Shown here piece by piece: positions 1 to 7,179 of a stretch of 21,765 nucleotides of DNA (its first letter is position 1; every line of letters starts with the position of its first letter). Made by a program: the position numbers and the translations under genes. The notes beneath the pieces are model-generated. The model saw nothing but the letters and a program-made list of their open reading frames with translations. It did not search any database and was not told where the DNA came from. Source of the stretch: a bacterium UBA4637 (GTDB taxonomy: Bacteria; Bacteroidota; Bacteroidia; Bacteroidales; Bacteroidaceae); NCBI GenBank assembly GCA_002405875.1, contig DHMR01000121.1, forward strand, positions 1 to 21,765, written 5' to 3'.

Positions 1-2153
1 GAGGTCGTAATCTTGTTGTCCAAGAAACCGAGGTCGATACCTACGTTGATGTTACGTGTGGTCTCCCACTTGATATCCTCGTTAGGTACTGACTTCTGCA
101 CAAGACCTGCTTGTGGAGTGCCGCTTTGGTTGAAATAGTAGTTACCGCTAGCAGCGTATGTTGCTGTGTATGGGTAGTTACCAATTTCCTGGTTACCTAA
201 CTTACCCCAAGAGAAGCGCAACTTACCAAAGAGCCATTTGCTCTGCTGTTCCATGAACTTCTCGCTAGTGAACACCCAACCGAGTGATACAGATGGGAAT
301 GTAGCGTAGCGATGGGCCTTAGGCATACGAGAAGAACCATCTCGACGAATGTTAAACTCGAAGAGGTACTTGTTGTCGTAGTCGTATTGCAAACGACCGA
401 AGAATGACTGCAAGCGATAAGCTCCTGCGTTACCTGCGGTGTTAGGGTTCTTGGTTCCACCATCCTGCTCATAGATGTTGTTGGTTGGGAAACCTTGCTT
501 GGAGGCAGTCAAATTCTCTGTATCATAACCAATGATGGAATGACCGAGCAAAGCATTGACAGTGTGGAGACCAAATCTCTTATTGTAGGTCAAGAGGTTC
601 TCGTTGGTCCACATGGTCTCGCGATAGGTATAGTCTGTAAGTTGGTTGTTGACAGATGCCACTTTAAGCATGTTGCCTTCTGCATCATAACGAGCATCCT
701 CGCCGCTAGGAGAGTAACTCTTTGTCACCTTATTATAATAAGTATAAGCATAGCTGGTCTGGAACTTCAATCCATCGTAGATGTCGAGTCCGATGGTAGC
801 CTTGCCGTTGAATCGCCAAGCGTTGTTCTTGTTATAACCCAGGTAAAGACCCTCCAATGGGTTCTTGAAGTTCTCGGCGTTAGTGATGGAACCATCCACG
901 TAGCCATAGTGTCCATTCTTGTAATAAGTAGGAACTGTAGGACGTGCGAACCAAGAAATCCAACGCATTATACCACCATCGCCACCTACACTTCGTCCTG
1001 GTGCCTTTACGTCATTGTAATTACCAGACAAGTTCAAGGTAAAGGTGAATCTCTTATATTTAGAGTTGACATTGGAGCGGAATCCGAGTTTGCGAACTCC
1101 AGTTTCCTTCATGATACCTTTTTGGTCAGAGAAGTTGACGGAGGTCATAAACTGGGTGTTCTCTGAACCACCAGATACAGACACATTGTGTTGCTGCATG
1201 TGACCGGTCTGCATAATAGCATCAAGCCAGTCGGTGTTAGCATAGTGGTCAGGGTCAGAACCTGTTCTTAACTTTTCGAGAGCGGTGTCATCATAAGTGC
1301 CAGGGTTTATTTCGTTGCGCATGATAGCCCAGTTGTAGCTATCTATGAAGTTAGGCAATACTGTAGCACTTTGGATAGAATAGCTTCCTCCATAGTTTAC
1401 TTTTACAGAACCAGCCTGTCCCTTCTTGGTTGTAATCAAGATGACACCATTGGCTGCACGAACACCATAAATGGCCGCAGAAGCTGCGTCTTTCAACACG
1501 GAGATATTTTCAATGTCAGAAGGAGCAATGTCGCTGATTTGACTTAATGTGCCCTCAACGCCATCAATCAATACCATAGGATTGCTGTTGCCAAAGGTTC
1601 CGACACCACGCACTCGAATCTCTGGATTGTCATCACCTGCCTGGGCACCACTTTGAGTGATGTTGACACCTGTCATACGACCTTGCAATAAGGTTGCGGT
1701 GTTAGCAACTGGAACGCCTTCAATGTCCTTGGAACTAATGGCGGAAACAGAACCCGTAAGGTTGGCTTTCTTTTGGACGCCATAACCCACTACCACGGTT
1801 TCTTCCAACATGTTGGAGTCATCTTGAAGAGTAGCGTTGATTGCCCCACCGTTATAAATAACAGTTTGTGTTTTGTAACCAATAGAGGTGATGGTTATCT
1901 TAGCTCCTTTCTTTACATCTTTGAGGCTAAAGTTACCATCAAGGTCGGTAACCGTACCACCTTTGCTACCTTCGATTCTGATGGTTGCACCAATAATTGG
2001 TTCGCCATTGGAATCTTTAACGGTACCTGTACAGGAACTTTGCTGTTGCGTAGCTGTAGCTATGATGCTTTGGGAAGCTAACGTAGGAACGGCGCTTAGA
2101 GGTGACATGGCACCAAGTAGAGCCGCAAAATACAAATTCGCTTTTTTGTTCAT
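1..2153 (-). CDS. susC: SusC/RagA-family TonB-linked outer membrane transporter (3' end cut by window edge)
   Basis: This is an outer membrane TonB-dependent transporter that would import oligosaccharides together with a SusD lipoprotein. Reading from the ATG at 2153, 717 codons are open to the window edge; the family is usually about 1000 residues, so the C-terminal barrel strands are missing. Residues 1-27 form a signal peptide (MNKKANLYFAALLGAM...). Residues about 40-110 are a carboxypeptidase-regulatory-like domain (CTGTVKDSNGEPIIGATI). The SusC hallmark MLEETVVVGYGVQKKANLTG lies at about 115-134, followed by the plug with VRGVGTFGNSNPMVLIDGV and KDAASAAIYGVRAANGVILI. The start follows an A-rich leader without a Shine-Dalgarno, as is normal here. 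It lies 58 bp downstream of the fucosidase/GH16 gene on the same strand and probably shares its transcript. A SusD gene is expected to the left of the window (inference). The substrate is inferred only from the neighbours: fucosylated, GlcNAc/Gal-containing glycans. Confidence 0.95.
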   Translation of the reverse strand, partial: MNKKANLYFAALLGAMSPLSAVPTLASQSIIATATQQQSSCTGTVKDSNGEPIIGATIRIEGSKGGTVTDLDGNFSLKDVKKGAKITITSIGYKTQTVIYNGGAINATLQDDSNMLEETVVVGYGVQKKANLTGSVSAISSKDIEGVPVANTATLLQGRMTGVNITQSGAQAGDDNPEIRVRGVGTFGNSNPMVLIDGVEGTLSQISDIAPSDIENISVLKDAASAAIYGVRAANGVILITTKKGQAGSVKVNYGGSYSIQSATVLPNFIDSYNWAIMRNEINPGTYDDTALEKLRTGSDPDHYANTDWLDAIMQTGHMQQHNVSVSGGSENTQFMTSVNFSDQKGIMKETGVRKLGFRSNVNSKYKRFTFTLNLSGNYNDVKAPGRSVGGDGGIMRWISWFARPTVPTYYKNGHYGYVDGSITNAENFKNPLEGLYLGYNKNNAWRFNGKATIGLDIYDGLKFQTSYAYTYYNKVTKSYSPSGEDARYDAEGNMLKVASVNNQLTDYTYRETMWTNENLLTYNKRFGLHTVNALLGHSIIGYDTENLTASKQGFPTNNIYEQDGGTKNPNTAGNAGAYRLQSFFGRLQYDYDNKYLFEFNIRRDGSSRMPKAHRYATFPSVSLGWVFTSEKFMEQQSKWLFGKLRFSWGKLGNQEIGNYPYTATYAASGNYYFNQSGTPQAGLVQKSVPNEDIKWETTRNINVGIDLGFLDNKITT

Positions 2154-2211
2154 AGGTTTGTATTGTTTATTGTTAGTTATGGATTAATAATTCTCTTAAT
2201 TAGGTAAATGC

Positions 2212-4401
2212 TTATTTGCATTTGGTTACTTTTACCCAATCTACCCACATTTCTATAGGTAAATCTTCGTCGTGTATATCTCCTGGCCAAGTCTTGTTGC
2301 CATTGAGCGTACCGCCAAGAGAGCAATTCAAGATGATGTCAAACTTGTAGTCGCAGAATGGGAATTGCATCTTTTCTTTTTCATCTTTTAAATGCTTGTT
2401 CTCATATCTGAAAGTCTCCTTGCCATCTATATAGAAGATGACGGCATCATCTGTTCTTTCTGCTGCATAAACATGAAATTGGGTAATATCAAAGTTGGGG
2501 TCTCTGTTAGGGTTGGTTACTCCGGCAGAACCTGTCTCTCCATTGATATAATAGGTATGTACCGTTTGGTAGATTTCCATCGGAGTACCCTGTACCCATT
2601 CCATTATATCGACTTCTCCACTCTTAGGCCATTGCTTTCCGCCTATCGGCATCTGCCAAATGGCAGGGAATGCGCCACGAGCTCTTTTTGTAAGTTTGGC
2701 TCTCACTTCCACTCTGGTGTTCTTGTCGAATCCCTGGATGGTGTGAATGCCGCCATTCTTGTAAAATCCATCGGTCTTGCAAGCTTTCAACTTGAGATAG
2801 CCGTCTTCCACCTTGACATTCTCATAGCCTTTTACATGCTCAAAATGTTGTGCCCAAGCTACTTTGTTGAAATCACAGAGTTGCCACACCTTCGGATTCG
2901 GAATCGTTTCCGATGAATTGAAGTCATCTTTGAAGATGATATCGTTTTCTTCTGCATTGTAGGCTGCTATGTTGTTGATGCAAGGGCATCCCTTGGCATC
3001 GTCAATGACGACACGAATGCCATTGGTCTTAATCTTGTCGAAGCGAAGGATTCGCTTGTAGCCAATGGTCGTTGTCTCTTCCTTAGGATCGAGCTTCATC
3101 CAGTTCTTACCTTGCAGGTAATATATGGAGAAGGCCTTGACTCGTTGGCCGAGAGGTATATATTCCTGGAGCATGAGACGAGAAATCTCTTGAGTCTTGC
3201 CCAAATGGAACTCGACGCTGGCTCCTTGTACCTTCTTGGATGCCCAGTAGGTATCGTATTTTCCATCCGTGATATTCTTGCCCACGTGCTTTCCTTGGTT
3301 GCTGTCTGTCTTGGGAGTGATTCCTCTCAAAATGTTGACTGATAACTCTTGCTGTATCTTCTTGTGGAAGTTGACGGCATTGGCGGAGTCGATAGGATGG
3401 ATCAAACCATCTTTGTCCACAGGGAAGTTGAGCAGGAAGGTGGCATTGTGGCCGACACTTCTATAATAGAGGTCGCAAAGTTCATCCACGGTCTTCACCT
3501 TGTTGTCCTCGCTCTCGTGATAGAACCATCCTGGACGTATCGAGACATCGCATTCTGCAGGTGTCCATTGGTCGCCGTCTTCCCATCCATATTGCAACTG
3601 CTTGTAGTTGGGATAGCCTGGATAGACAGTATTGCTAGGAATCATAGACCAGCAAGTCTCACCCGAAAAACCTTTTTCGTTTCCTACCCATCGGCAGTCG
3701 GGGCCACCATCGCCAAAGATAACCGCTTGGGGTTGCAAGCTATCTACGATCTGGTAGAGCTTCGGAAACTTGTAGTAGTTGCGTCGGTCGATGGTTCGCT
3801 TTTCTTGTGCGCCGCCGTACCAGCCGTCACCACCATTGGCTCCATCAAACCAAACCTCGAAGATGTCGCCATAGTTGCTGAGTAGCTCCTTGAGTTGCCT
3901 CTGGTAGTAGCCGACGTAGTATTCGGAACCGTAACTCGTCTGGTTTCTGTCCCAAGGGGAAAGGTAGACTCCAAATTTCAAGCCATATTTCTTGCAAGCT
4001 TTGGACAATTCCCCTACGATGTCGCCTTCGCCATTCTTATAGGGAGTGTTGCGAATGCAGTAATCGGTGGTATGAGTAGGCCAGAGGCAGAAACCGTCAT
4101 GGTGCTTGGCGGTGATGATGACACCTTTCATGCCAGCGGCGGAAAGAGTCTTGGCCCATTGCTCGCAATCCAATTTCTTGGGGTTGAAAGTCTTGACATC
4201 CGAGTTGCCATATCCCCATTCCTTGTCGTTGAAGGTATTTAGTCCGAAATGGATAAAGGCGTATGTCTCCATCTTCTGCCATTCCACTTGCTTGGCGGTA
4301 GGTGTCGGAAGCACGGGTTCCACTTGCTTGGAATTTCGTTGTGCCGACAGAGTTAGATTTGCCAGTCCTAGCATGATGGCAATGATTAGGCTTCTTTTCA
4401 T
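2212..4401 (-). CDS. GH29 alpha-L-fucosidase / F5-8 type C / GH16 endo-glycanase chimera
   Basis: A 729-residue secreted enzyme that appears to join two glycosidases. Residues 1-20 are a Sec signal peptide ending LTLSA-Q, with no lipobox cysteine, so a periplasmic location is likely. Residues about 35-350 are GH29: FIHFG (49-53), AKHHDGF (98-104) and EVWFDGANG (182-190), with D186 the expected nucleophile. E242 in RWVGNEKG is a candidate acid/base, which would suit the GH29-B type acting on alpha-1,3/1,4 (Lewis) fucose. Residues about 370-480 resemble an F5/8 type C (CBM32-like) module. Residues about 487-729 are GH16: the signature GEVDIMEW holds E596, D598 and E601, the nucleophile/assistant/acid-base trio of the family, and the C-terminus has the expected WVDWVKV strand. 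GH16 members cut beta-glucans, agars or, in gut bacteria, mucin O-glycans; the fucosidase partner favours the last (inference). It is the middle gene between the ROK repressor (64 bp upstream) and susC. Confidence 0.9.
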   Translation of the reverse strand: MKRSLIIAIMLGLANLTLSAQRNSKQVEPVLPTPTAKQVEWQKMETYAFIHFGLNTFNDKEWGYGNSDVKTFNPKKLDCEQWAKTLSAAGMKGVIITAKHHDGFCLWPTHTTDYCIRNTPYKNGEGDIVGELSKACKKYGLKFGVYLSPWDRNQTSYGSEYYVGYYQRQLKELLSNYGDIFEVWFDGANGGDGWYGGAQEKRTIDRRNYYKFPKLYQIVDSLQPQAVIFGDGGPDCRWVGNEKGFSGETCWSMIPSNTVYPGYPNYKQLQYGWEDGDQWTPAECDVSIRPGWFYHESEDNKVKTVDELCDLYYRSVGHNATFLLNFPVDKDGLIHPIDSANAVNFHKKIQQELSVNILRGITPKTDSNQGKHVGKNITDGKYDTYWASKKVQGASVEFHLGKTQEISRLMLQEYIPLGQRVKAFSIYYLQGKNWMKLDPKEETTTIGYKRILRFDKIKTNGIRVVIDDAKGCPCINNIAAYNAEENDIIFKDDFNSSETIPNPKVWQLCDFNKVAWAQHFEHVKGYENVKVEDGYLKLKACKTDGFYKNGGIHTIQGFDKNTRVEVRAKLTKRARGAFPAIWQMPIGGKQWPKSGEVDIMEWVQGTPMEIYQTVHTYYINGETGSAGVTNPNRDPNFDITQFHVYAAERTDDAVIFYIDGKETFRYENKHLKDEKEKMQFPFCDYKFDIILNCSLGGTLNGNKTWPGDIHDEDLPIEMWVDWVKVTKCK

Positions 4402-4465
4402 GTCGTTTAGGTTAATGATTGTTTAGATACTTAGCGTGATGGTTTACAGGTTTCTGTCGAATGGG

Positions 4466-5674
4466 TCAGTTTGCCAGCATTCGGTGTCTTGCCATGAGGC
4501 AGGCGCCCCATACTCCAGCTTGTCCTTTCAGCGTGGAGGTCACAATCTTGGAGTCTTCGTTCATGACGTTGAGTGAGTATTTCTTGATACCCATGTTGAC
4601 GGGCAATGTCAGGTAATCGCCCGTGGCGGACATCTCACCTCCGATAACCAGCATCTCCGGATTGAAGATGTTGATGATTCCTGCCAATTGTTTTCCTAGC
4701 TCATCGGCTACATACTGTAGGGTGGCGAGGCTCAATACGTCTTCCTTGGCGATGGCATCCAATATGTCTTGCAAAGTTAACTCTTCTTTTCGGTTGATCA
4801 CCTTGTCGGAAAGTACGGATTGCTTGCCCGCCAAGAGTTGTTCGGTCAACTTCCTCTTGAGCGCCCTTCCTGACACTTCTGTCTCGATGCAGCCTATCTT
4901 GCCGCAGTGGCAGATGATGTTGTTGTTGTAGCCTGGCGTGTGGCCGAACTCTCCAGAATATCCAGACTTTCCGTAATAGAGTTTGCCGTCGATGATGATT
5001 CCGATGCCTAATCCCCAACATACATTGACGAAGATGACATCTTTCATACCCTTGCTGCATCCTTTGATATATTCACCGTATGTCATGCTTCTCGTATCGT
5101 TCTCGATGCAAACTGGAAGCCCAATCATTTGGGATATTTCTTCTGTCAGCGGTTTGCCCAAGAAGGTGAACATGTTATAGGCTTTCCCCTCGAAAGGATC
5201 AACTCGCTCAGCGACATTGACACAGACATTCAGAATGTCTTCTTTGTCGATAGGGAGACCGGCGATGAACTCATTGATGATTTCTCCCAATCTCTTCAAG
5301 TTTTCTGGAGTGTTCTCATAACGGTATGGAATCCGAGTCTTCTCTACAATCAAATTGCCACAGAAGTCACTGGCAGCTAGTGCCAGGCAATCCATCTCAG
5401 GATTTGCCCCGATGAAGTAACCTGCTGTGGGTACCAAATCGTAAACCATAGGTATTCGCCCTGTGGAGTTGTCTTTCTTGCCAACTTCCTTGACGAGCCC
5501 CATCGACATCATTTCGTTGAGGGCGCTTGTTGCGGTCGGGAGGCTTACTCCTATGCTCTTGGACAATTCGGGTATGGTGGAAGAGCCTTGAGATATAAAA
5601 TGCTCCAAGATTCGTTTTGGCACCGTAGCCTTCTTGTTTATCTTTCTAATATATTTTATTATATCTAGTTTCAT
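4466..5674 (-). CDS. ROK-family transcriptional repressor (NagC/Mlc-like)
   Basis: A 402-residue sugar-responsive regulator. Residues about 18-80 form a winged helix-turn-helix (STIPELSKSIGVSLPTATS and the following recognition region). The remainder is a ROK sugar-binding fold with the zinc site GHT...CHCGKIGCIE (H245, C255, C257, C262) and ENDTRS (D193). The N-terminal phosphate loop is degenerate: FIGANPEMD replaces the GxDxGGT of ROK kinases. This matches the repressor branch rather than an active kinase. It is transcribed away from the ROK kinase gene and leads the fucosidase-susC arm, so it is probably autoregulated. Its promoter leaves a leader of only about 15 nt. The effector is unknown; an amino sugar or its phosphate is likely from the gene context (inference). 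Length and domain order are normal for the family. Confidence 0.92.
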   Translation of the reverse strand: MKLDIIKYIRKINKKATVPKRILEHFISQGSSTIPELSKSIGVSLPTATSALNEMMSMGLVKEVGKKDNSTGRIPMVYDLVPTAGYFIGANPEMDCLALAASDFCGNLIVEKTRIPYRYENTPENLKRLGEIINEFIAGLPIDKEDILNVCVNVAERVDPFEGKAYNMFTFLGKPLTEEISQMIGLPVCIENDTRSMTYGEYIKGCSKGMKDVIFVNVCWGLGIGIIIDGKLYYGKSGYSGEFGHTPGYNNNIICHCGKIGCIETEVSGRALKRKLTEQLLAGKQSVLSDKVINRKEELTLQDILDAIAKEDVLSLATLQYVADELGKQLAGIINIFNPEMLVIGGEMSATGDYLTLPVNMGIKKYSLNVMNEDSKIVTSTLKGQAGVWGACLMARHRMLAN

Positions 5675-5692
5675 AAATAATATTTTTTATTT
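5675..5692 (-). promoter_or_regulatory. Putative ROK repressor operator, copy 1 (autoregulatory)
   Basis: Inverted repeat AAATAA-N6-TTATTT lies one base downstream of the repressor -7 box and abuts its start codon. An equivalent repeat occurs at exactly the same offset in the divergent kinase promoter (6026-6043). AT-rich inverted repeats with TTATT/AATAA arms are typical of NagC/Mlc-type ROK operators. Binding here would cover the transcription start. Not proven; AT-rich sequence raises the chance of coincidence, but the identical offset argues against it. Confidence 0.55.
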
Positions 5693-5693
5693 G

Positions 5694-5723
5694 CAAAGAT
5701 AGTTTTTTTATGAATAGGTGCAA
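5694..5723 (-). promoter_or_regulatory. Promoter of the ROK repressor / fucosidase / susC arm
   Basis: On the minus strand, TTG (5723-5721) is followed by 19 bases and then TATCTTTG (5701-5694). This matches the Bacteroidota primary sigma consensus of TTTG near -33 and TAnnTTTG near -7. The predicted start of transcription lies only about 15 nt before the ATG at 5674, so the leader is very short. Confidence 0.75.
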
Positions 5724-5994
5724 CTTTTTTCTAGTTAATAAAACTTAAATGGTTGCTTTTCTTTGCTTTTTAGCCGTTAAGTGCCATTCGAAACATCCTT
5801 ACACCTTATTATATATTATATAGTCTAACAACTGATACCTCTTTGTTTCTTATGAATTGCTCTCTTTTCTCAAAAATAGGAGGATTTCGTTTTTTCCTAT
5901 ACATGTTTGGGTAGAAAAAGTGGATTTATGTCTAAGAGAAGTTTGAAGAATGAGAAAAATAAGAGGCTTTTAGATTTATTAACTCGAAAAATTA
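5724..5994. other. Intergenic control region between divergent arms
   Basis: This AT-rich stretch, with the promoters and leaders on either side, makes up the 454-bp gap between the repressor and the kinase. I see no credible ORF, no tRNA-like fold and no terminator in it. It holds a low-complexity TATATTATATA run near 5810-5822. It also holds the 11-mer AATAAAACTTA at 5737-5747, which recurs at 6006-6016 inside the kinase promoter spacer. Extra activator sites (for example for a global carbon regulator) could be here but cannot be recognised by eye. Confidence 0.5.
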
Positions 5995-6024
5995 TTGCTG
6001 TAACGAATAAAACTTATATCTTTG
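5995..6024 (+). promoter_or_regulatory. Promoter of the ROK kinase / NagB-like fusion / GH20 arm
   Basis: TTG at 5995-5997, a 19-base spacer and TATCTTTG at 6017-6024 match the Bacteroidota -33/-7 consensus. The predicted leader to the ATG at 6129 is about 100 nt. The -7 box and the following bases (TATCTTTGCAAATAAAA, 6017-6033) are identical over 17 bases to the promoter of the divergent repressor. Confidence 0.78.
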
Positions 6025-6025
6025 C

Positions 6026-6043
6026 AAATAAAATATTTTATTA
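6026..6043 (+). promoter_or_regulatory. Putative ROK repressor operator, copy 2
   Basis: Contains the perfect 16-bp palindrome AATAAAATATTTTATT (6027-6042), one base after the -7 box and across the predicted transcription start. It has the same arm sequence and 6-bp spacing (AATAA-N6-TTATT) as the copy before the repressor gene. The placement would let one regulator shut off both arms by steric hindrance. Confidence 0.58.
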
Positions 6044-6128
6044 ACGCCTTTGGTGTAAATAAAAGATATTATAAACACGAAGGTGCATTAGAAGGTATTT
6101 GGATTTTCTAATTATAAAGTAACGAAAT

Positions 6129-7094
6129 ATGGAACATGATGTTAACTCTTTAGTTATTGGACTGGATTTGGGAGGAACCAATTCTGTATTTGGCATCGTG
6201 GATAGAAAAGGAGAGGTGCTGGCCACTACTTCTATCAAAACACAAGCTTTTCTTGATGTCGAGAAATATGTGGAAGCTTGTGTGAAAGCGGTGATGCTGA
6301 TAGTTGAGGAAATTGGGGGGATTGACAAAATTCGAGGAATGGGTATCGGCGCTCCAAGTGCCAACTATTATCATGGCACGATAGAACATGCAGCCAACTT
6401 AGCTTGGGCTAAGGGTGTCGTACCGTTGGCAAAAATGTTCTCTGAAAAAATGGGAATACCTGTTGCCATCACGAATGATGCCAAGGCTGCGGCTATGGGC
6501 GAGATGAATTATGGTGTGGCTAAAGGCATGAGTAATTTTATAGAGATTACTTTGGGGACGGGTGTCGGCTCTGGCATTGTGGCCAACGGACAACTCATTT
6601 ATGGTTGTGACGGCTTTGCCGGTGAATTGGGACACATGATCGTAAAGCCGAATGGACGCCCTTGTGGCTGTGGACGAAGAGGATGTCTGGAAACCTACTG
6701 CTCTGCCACAGGAGTAGCTCGAACGGCGAGAGAGTTATTGGAAAAGACAGAGGAGGCTTCTTCCTTAAGAACTCTACCTCAAGAACAGTTGACTTCTTAT
6801 GATGTTTATCAAGCAGCTAAGGAGGAAGACGTGTTGGCAAAAGAGATTTTCCGTCAGACAGGTGAGATGATCGGTGAGGCCTGCGCCAACTTCGCCACAT
6901 TCTTGAGTCCAGAGGCTTTCGTATTCTTCGGAGGTTTGGCGGATGCGGGCGATTTGCTCTTCGGTCCTATGCAGGAAGCGTATGATAAAAATGTGCTTTC
7001 TTTATATAAAGGTAAGGCTAAGTTCTTGAAGAGTGGCCTGAACGGAGCCAAGGCAGCCATCTTGGGTGCGTCTGCTCTTGCCTGGAATTTTTAA
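6129..7094 (+). CDS. ROK-family sugar kinase (glucokinase / N-acetylhexosamine kinase type)
   Basis: A 321-residue cytoplasmic kinase that would phosphorylate a hexose or N-acetylhexosamine with ATP. Seen directly: ATP phosphate loop GLDLGGTN (11-18), sugar-binding NLAW (90-93), catalytic ND with D117 in NDAKAAA, second phosphate motif LGTGVGSG (142-149), GELGH (165-169) and the zinc cluster CGCGRRGCLE (C179, C181, C186 with H169). All catalytic features are intact, unlike the divergent ROK repressor. The motifs do not separate glucose from GlcNAc or ManNAc. The neighbouring NagB/PIG-L fusion and GH20 hexosaminidase favour GlcNAc or GalNAc released from host glycans (inference). It is the first gene of the rightward arm, 85 bp before the fusion gene. 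No signal peptide is present. Confidence 0.92.
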   Translation: MEHDVNSLVIGLDLGGTNSVFGIVDRKGEVLATTSIKTQAFLDVEKYVEACVKAVMLIVEEIGGIDKIRGMGIGAPSANYYHGTIEHAANLAWAKGVVPLAKMFSEKMGIPVAITNDAKAAAMGEMNYGVAKGMSNFIEITLGTGVGSGIVANGQLIYGCDGFAGELGHMIVKPNGRPCGCGRRGCLETYCSATGVARTARELLEKTEEASSLRTLPQEQLTSYDVYQAAKEEDVLAKEIFRQTGEMIGEACANFATFLSPEAFVFFGGLADAGDLLFGPMQEAYDKNVLSLYKGKAKFLKSGLNGAKAAILGASALAWNF

Positions 7095-7179
7095 CGTCAT
7101 AAATCCGCCATCTTAGTCAATTCCAAGTAGAAAATAACATATAGTGATAAAGTATTAACTTATTAAATAATAAATAGTT

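Noticed and set aside
495..1166. 223-codon plus-strand frame inside the susC region
   Set aside because: Antisense to the unbroken SusC frame, with no start context or recognisable motifs.
6040..6128. Riboswitch in the kinase leader
   Set aside because: Only a weak ACGCC/GGTGT stem is visible; no known aptamer motif.
7160..7170. Third operator (TTATT-A-AATAA) before the NagB-like fusion
   Set aside because: Arms are in the opposite order and the spacing is 1 bp, not 6; the leader is very AT-rich, so chance is the simpler view.
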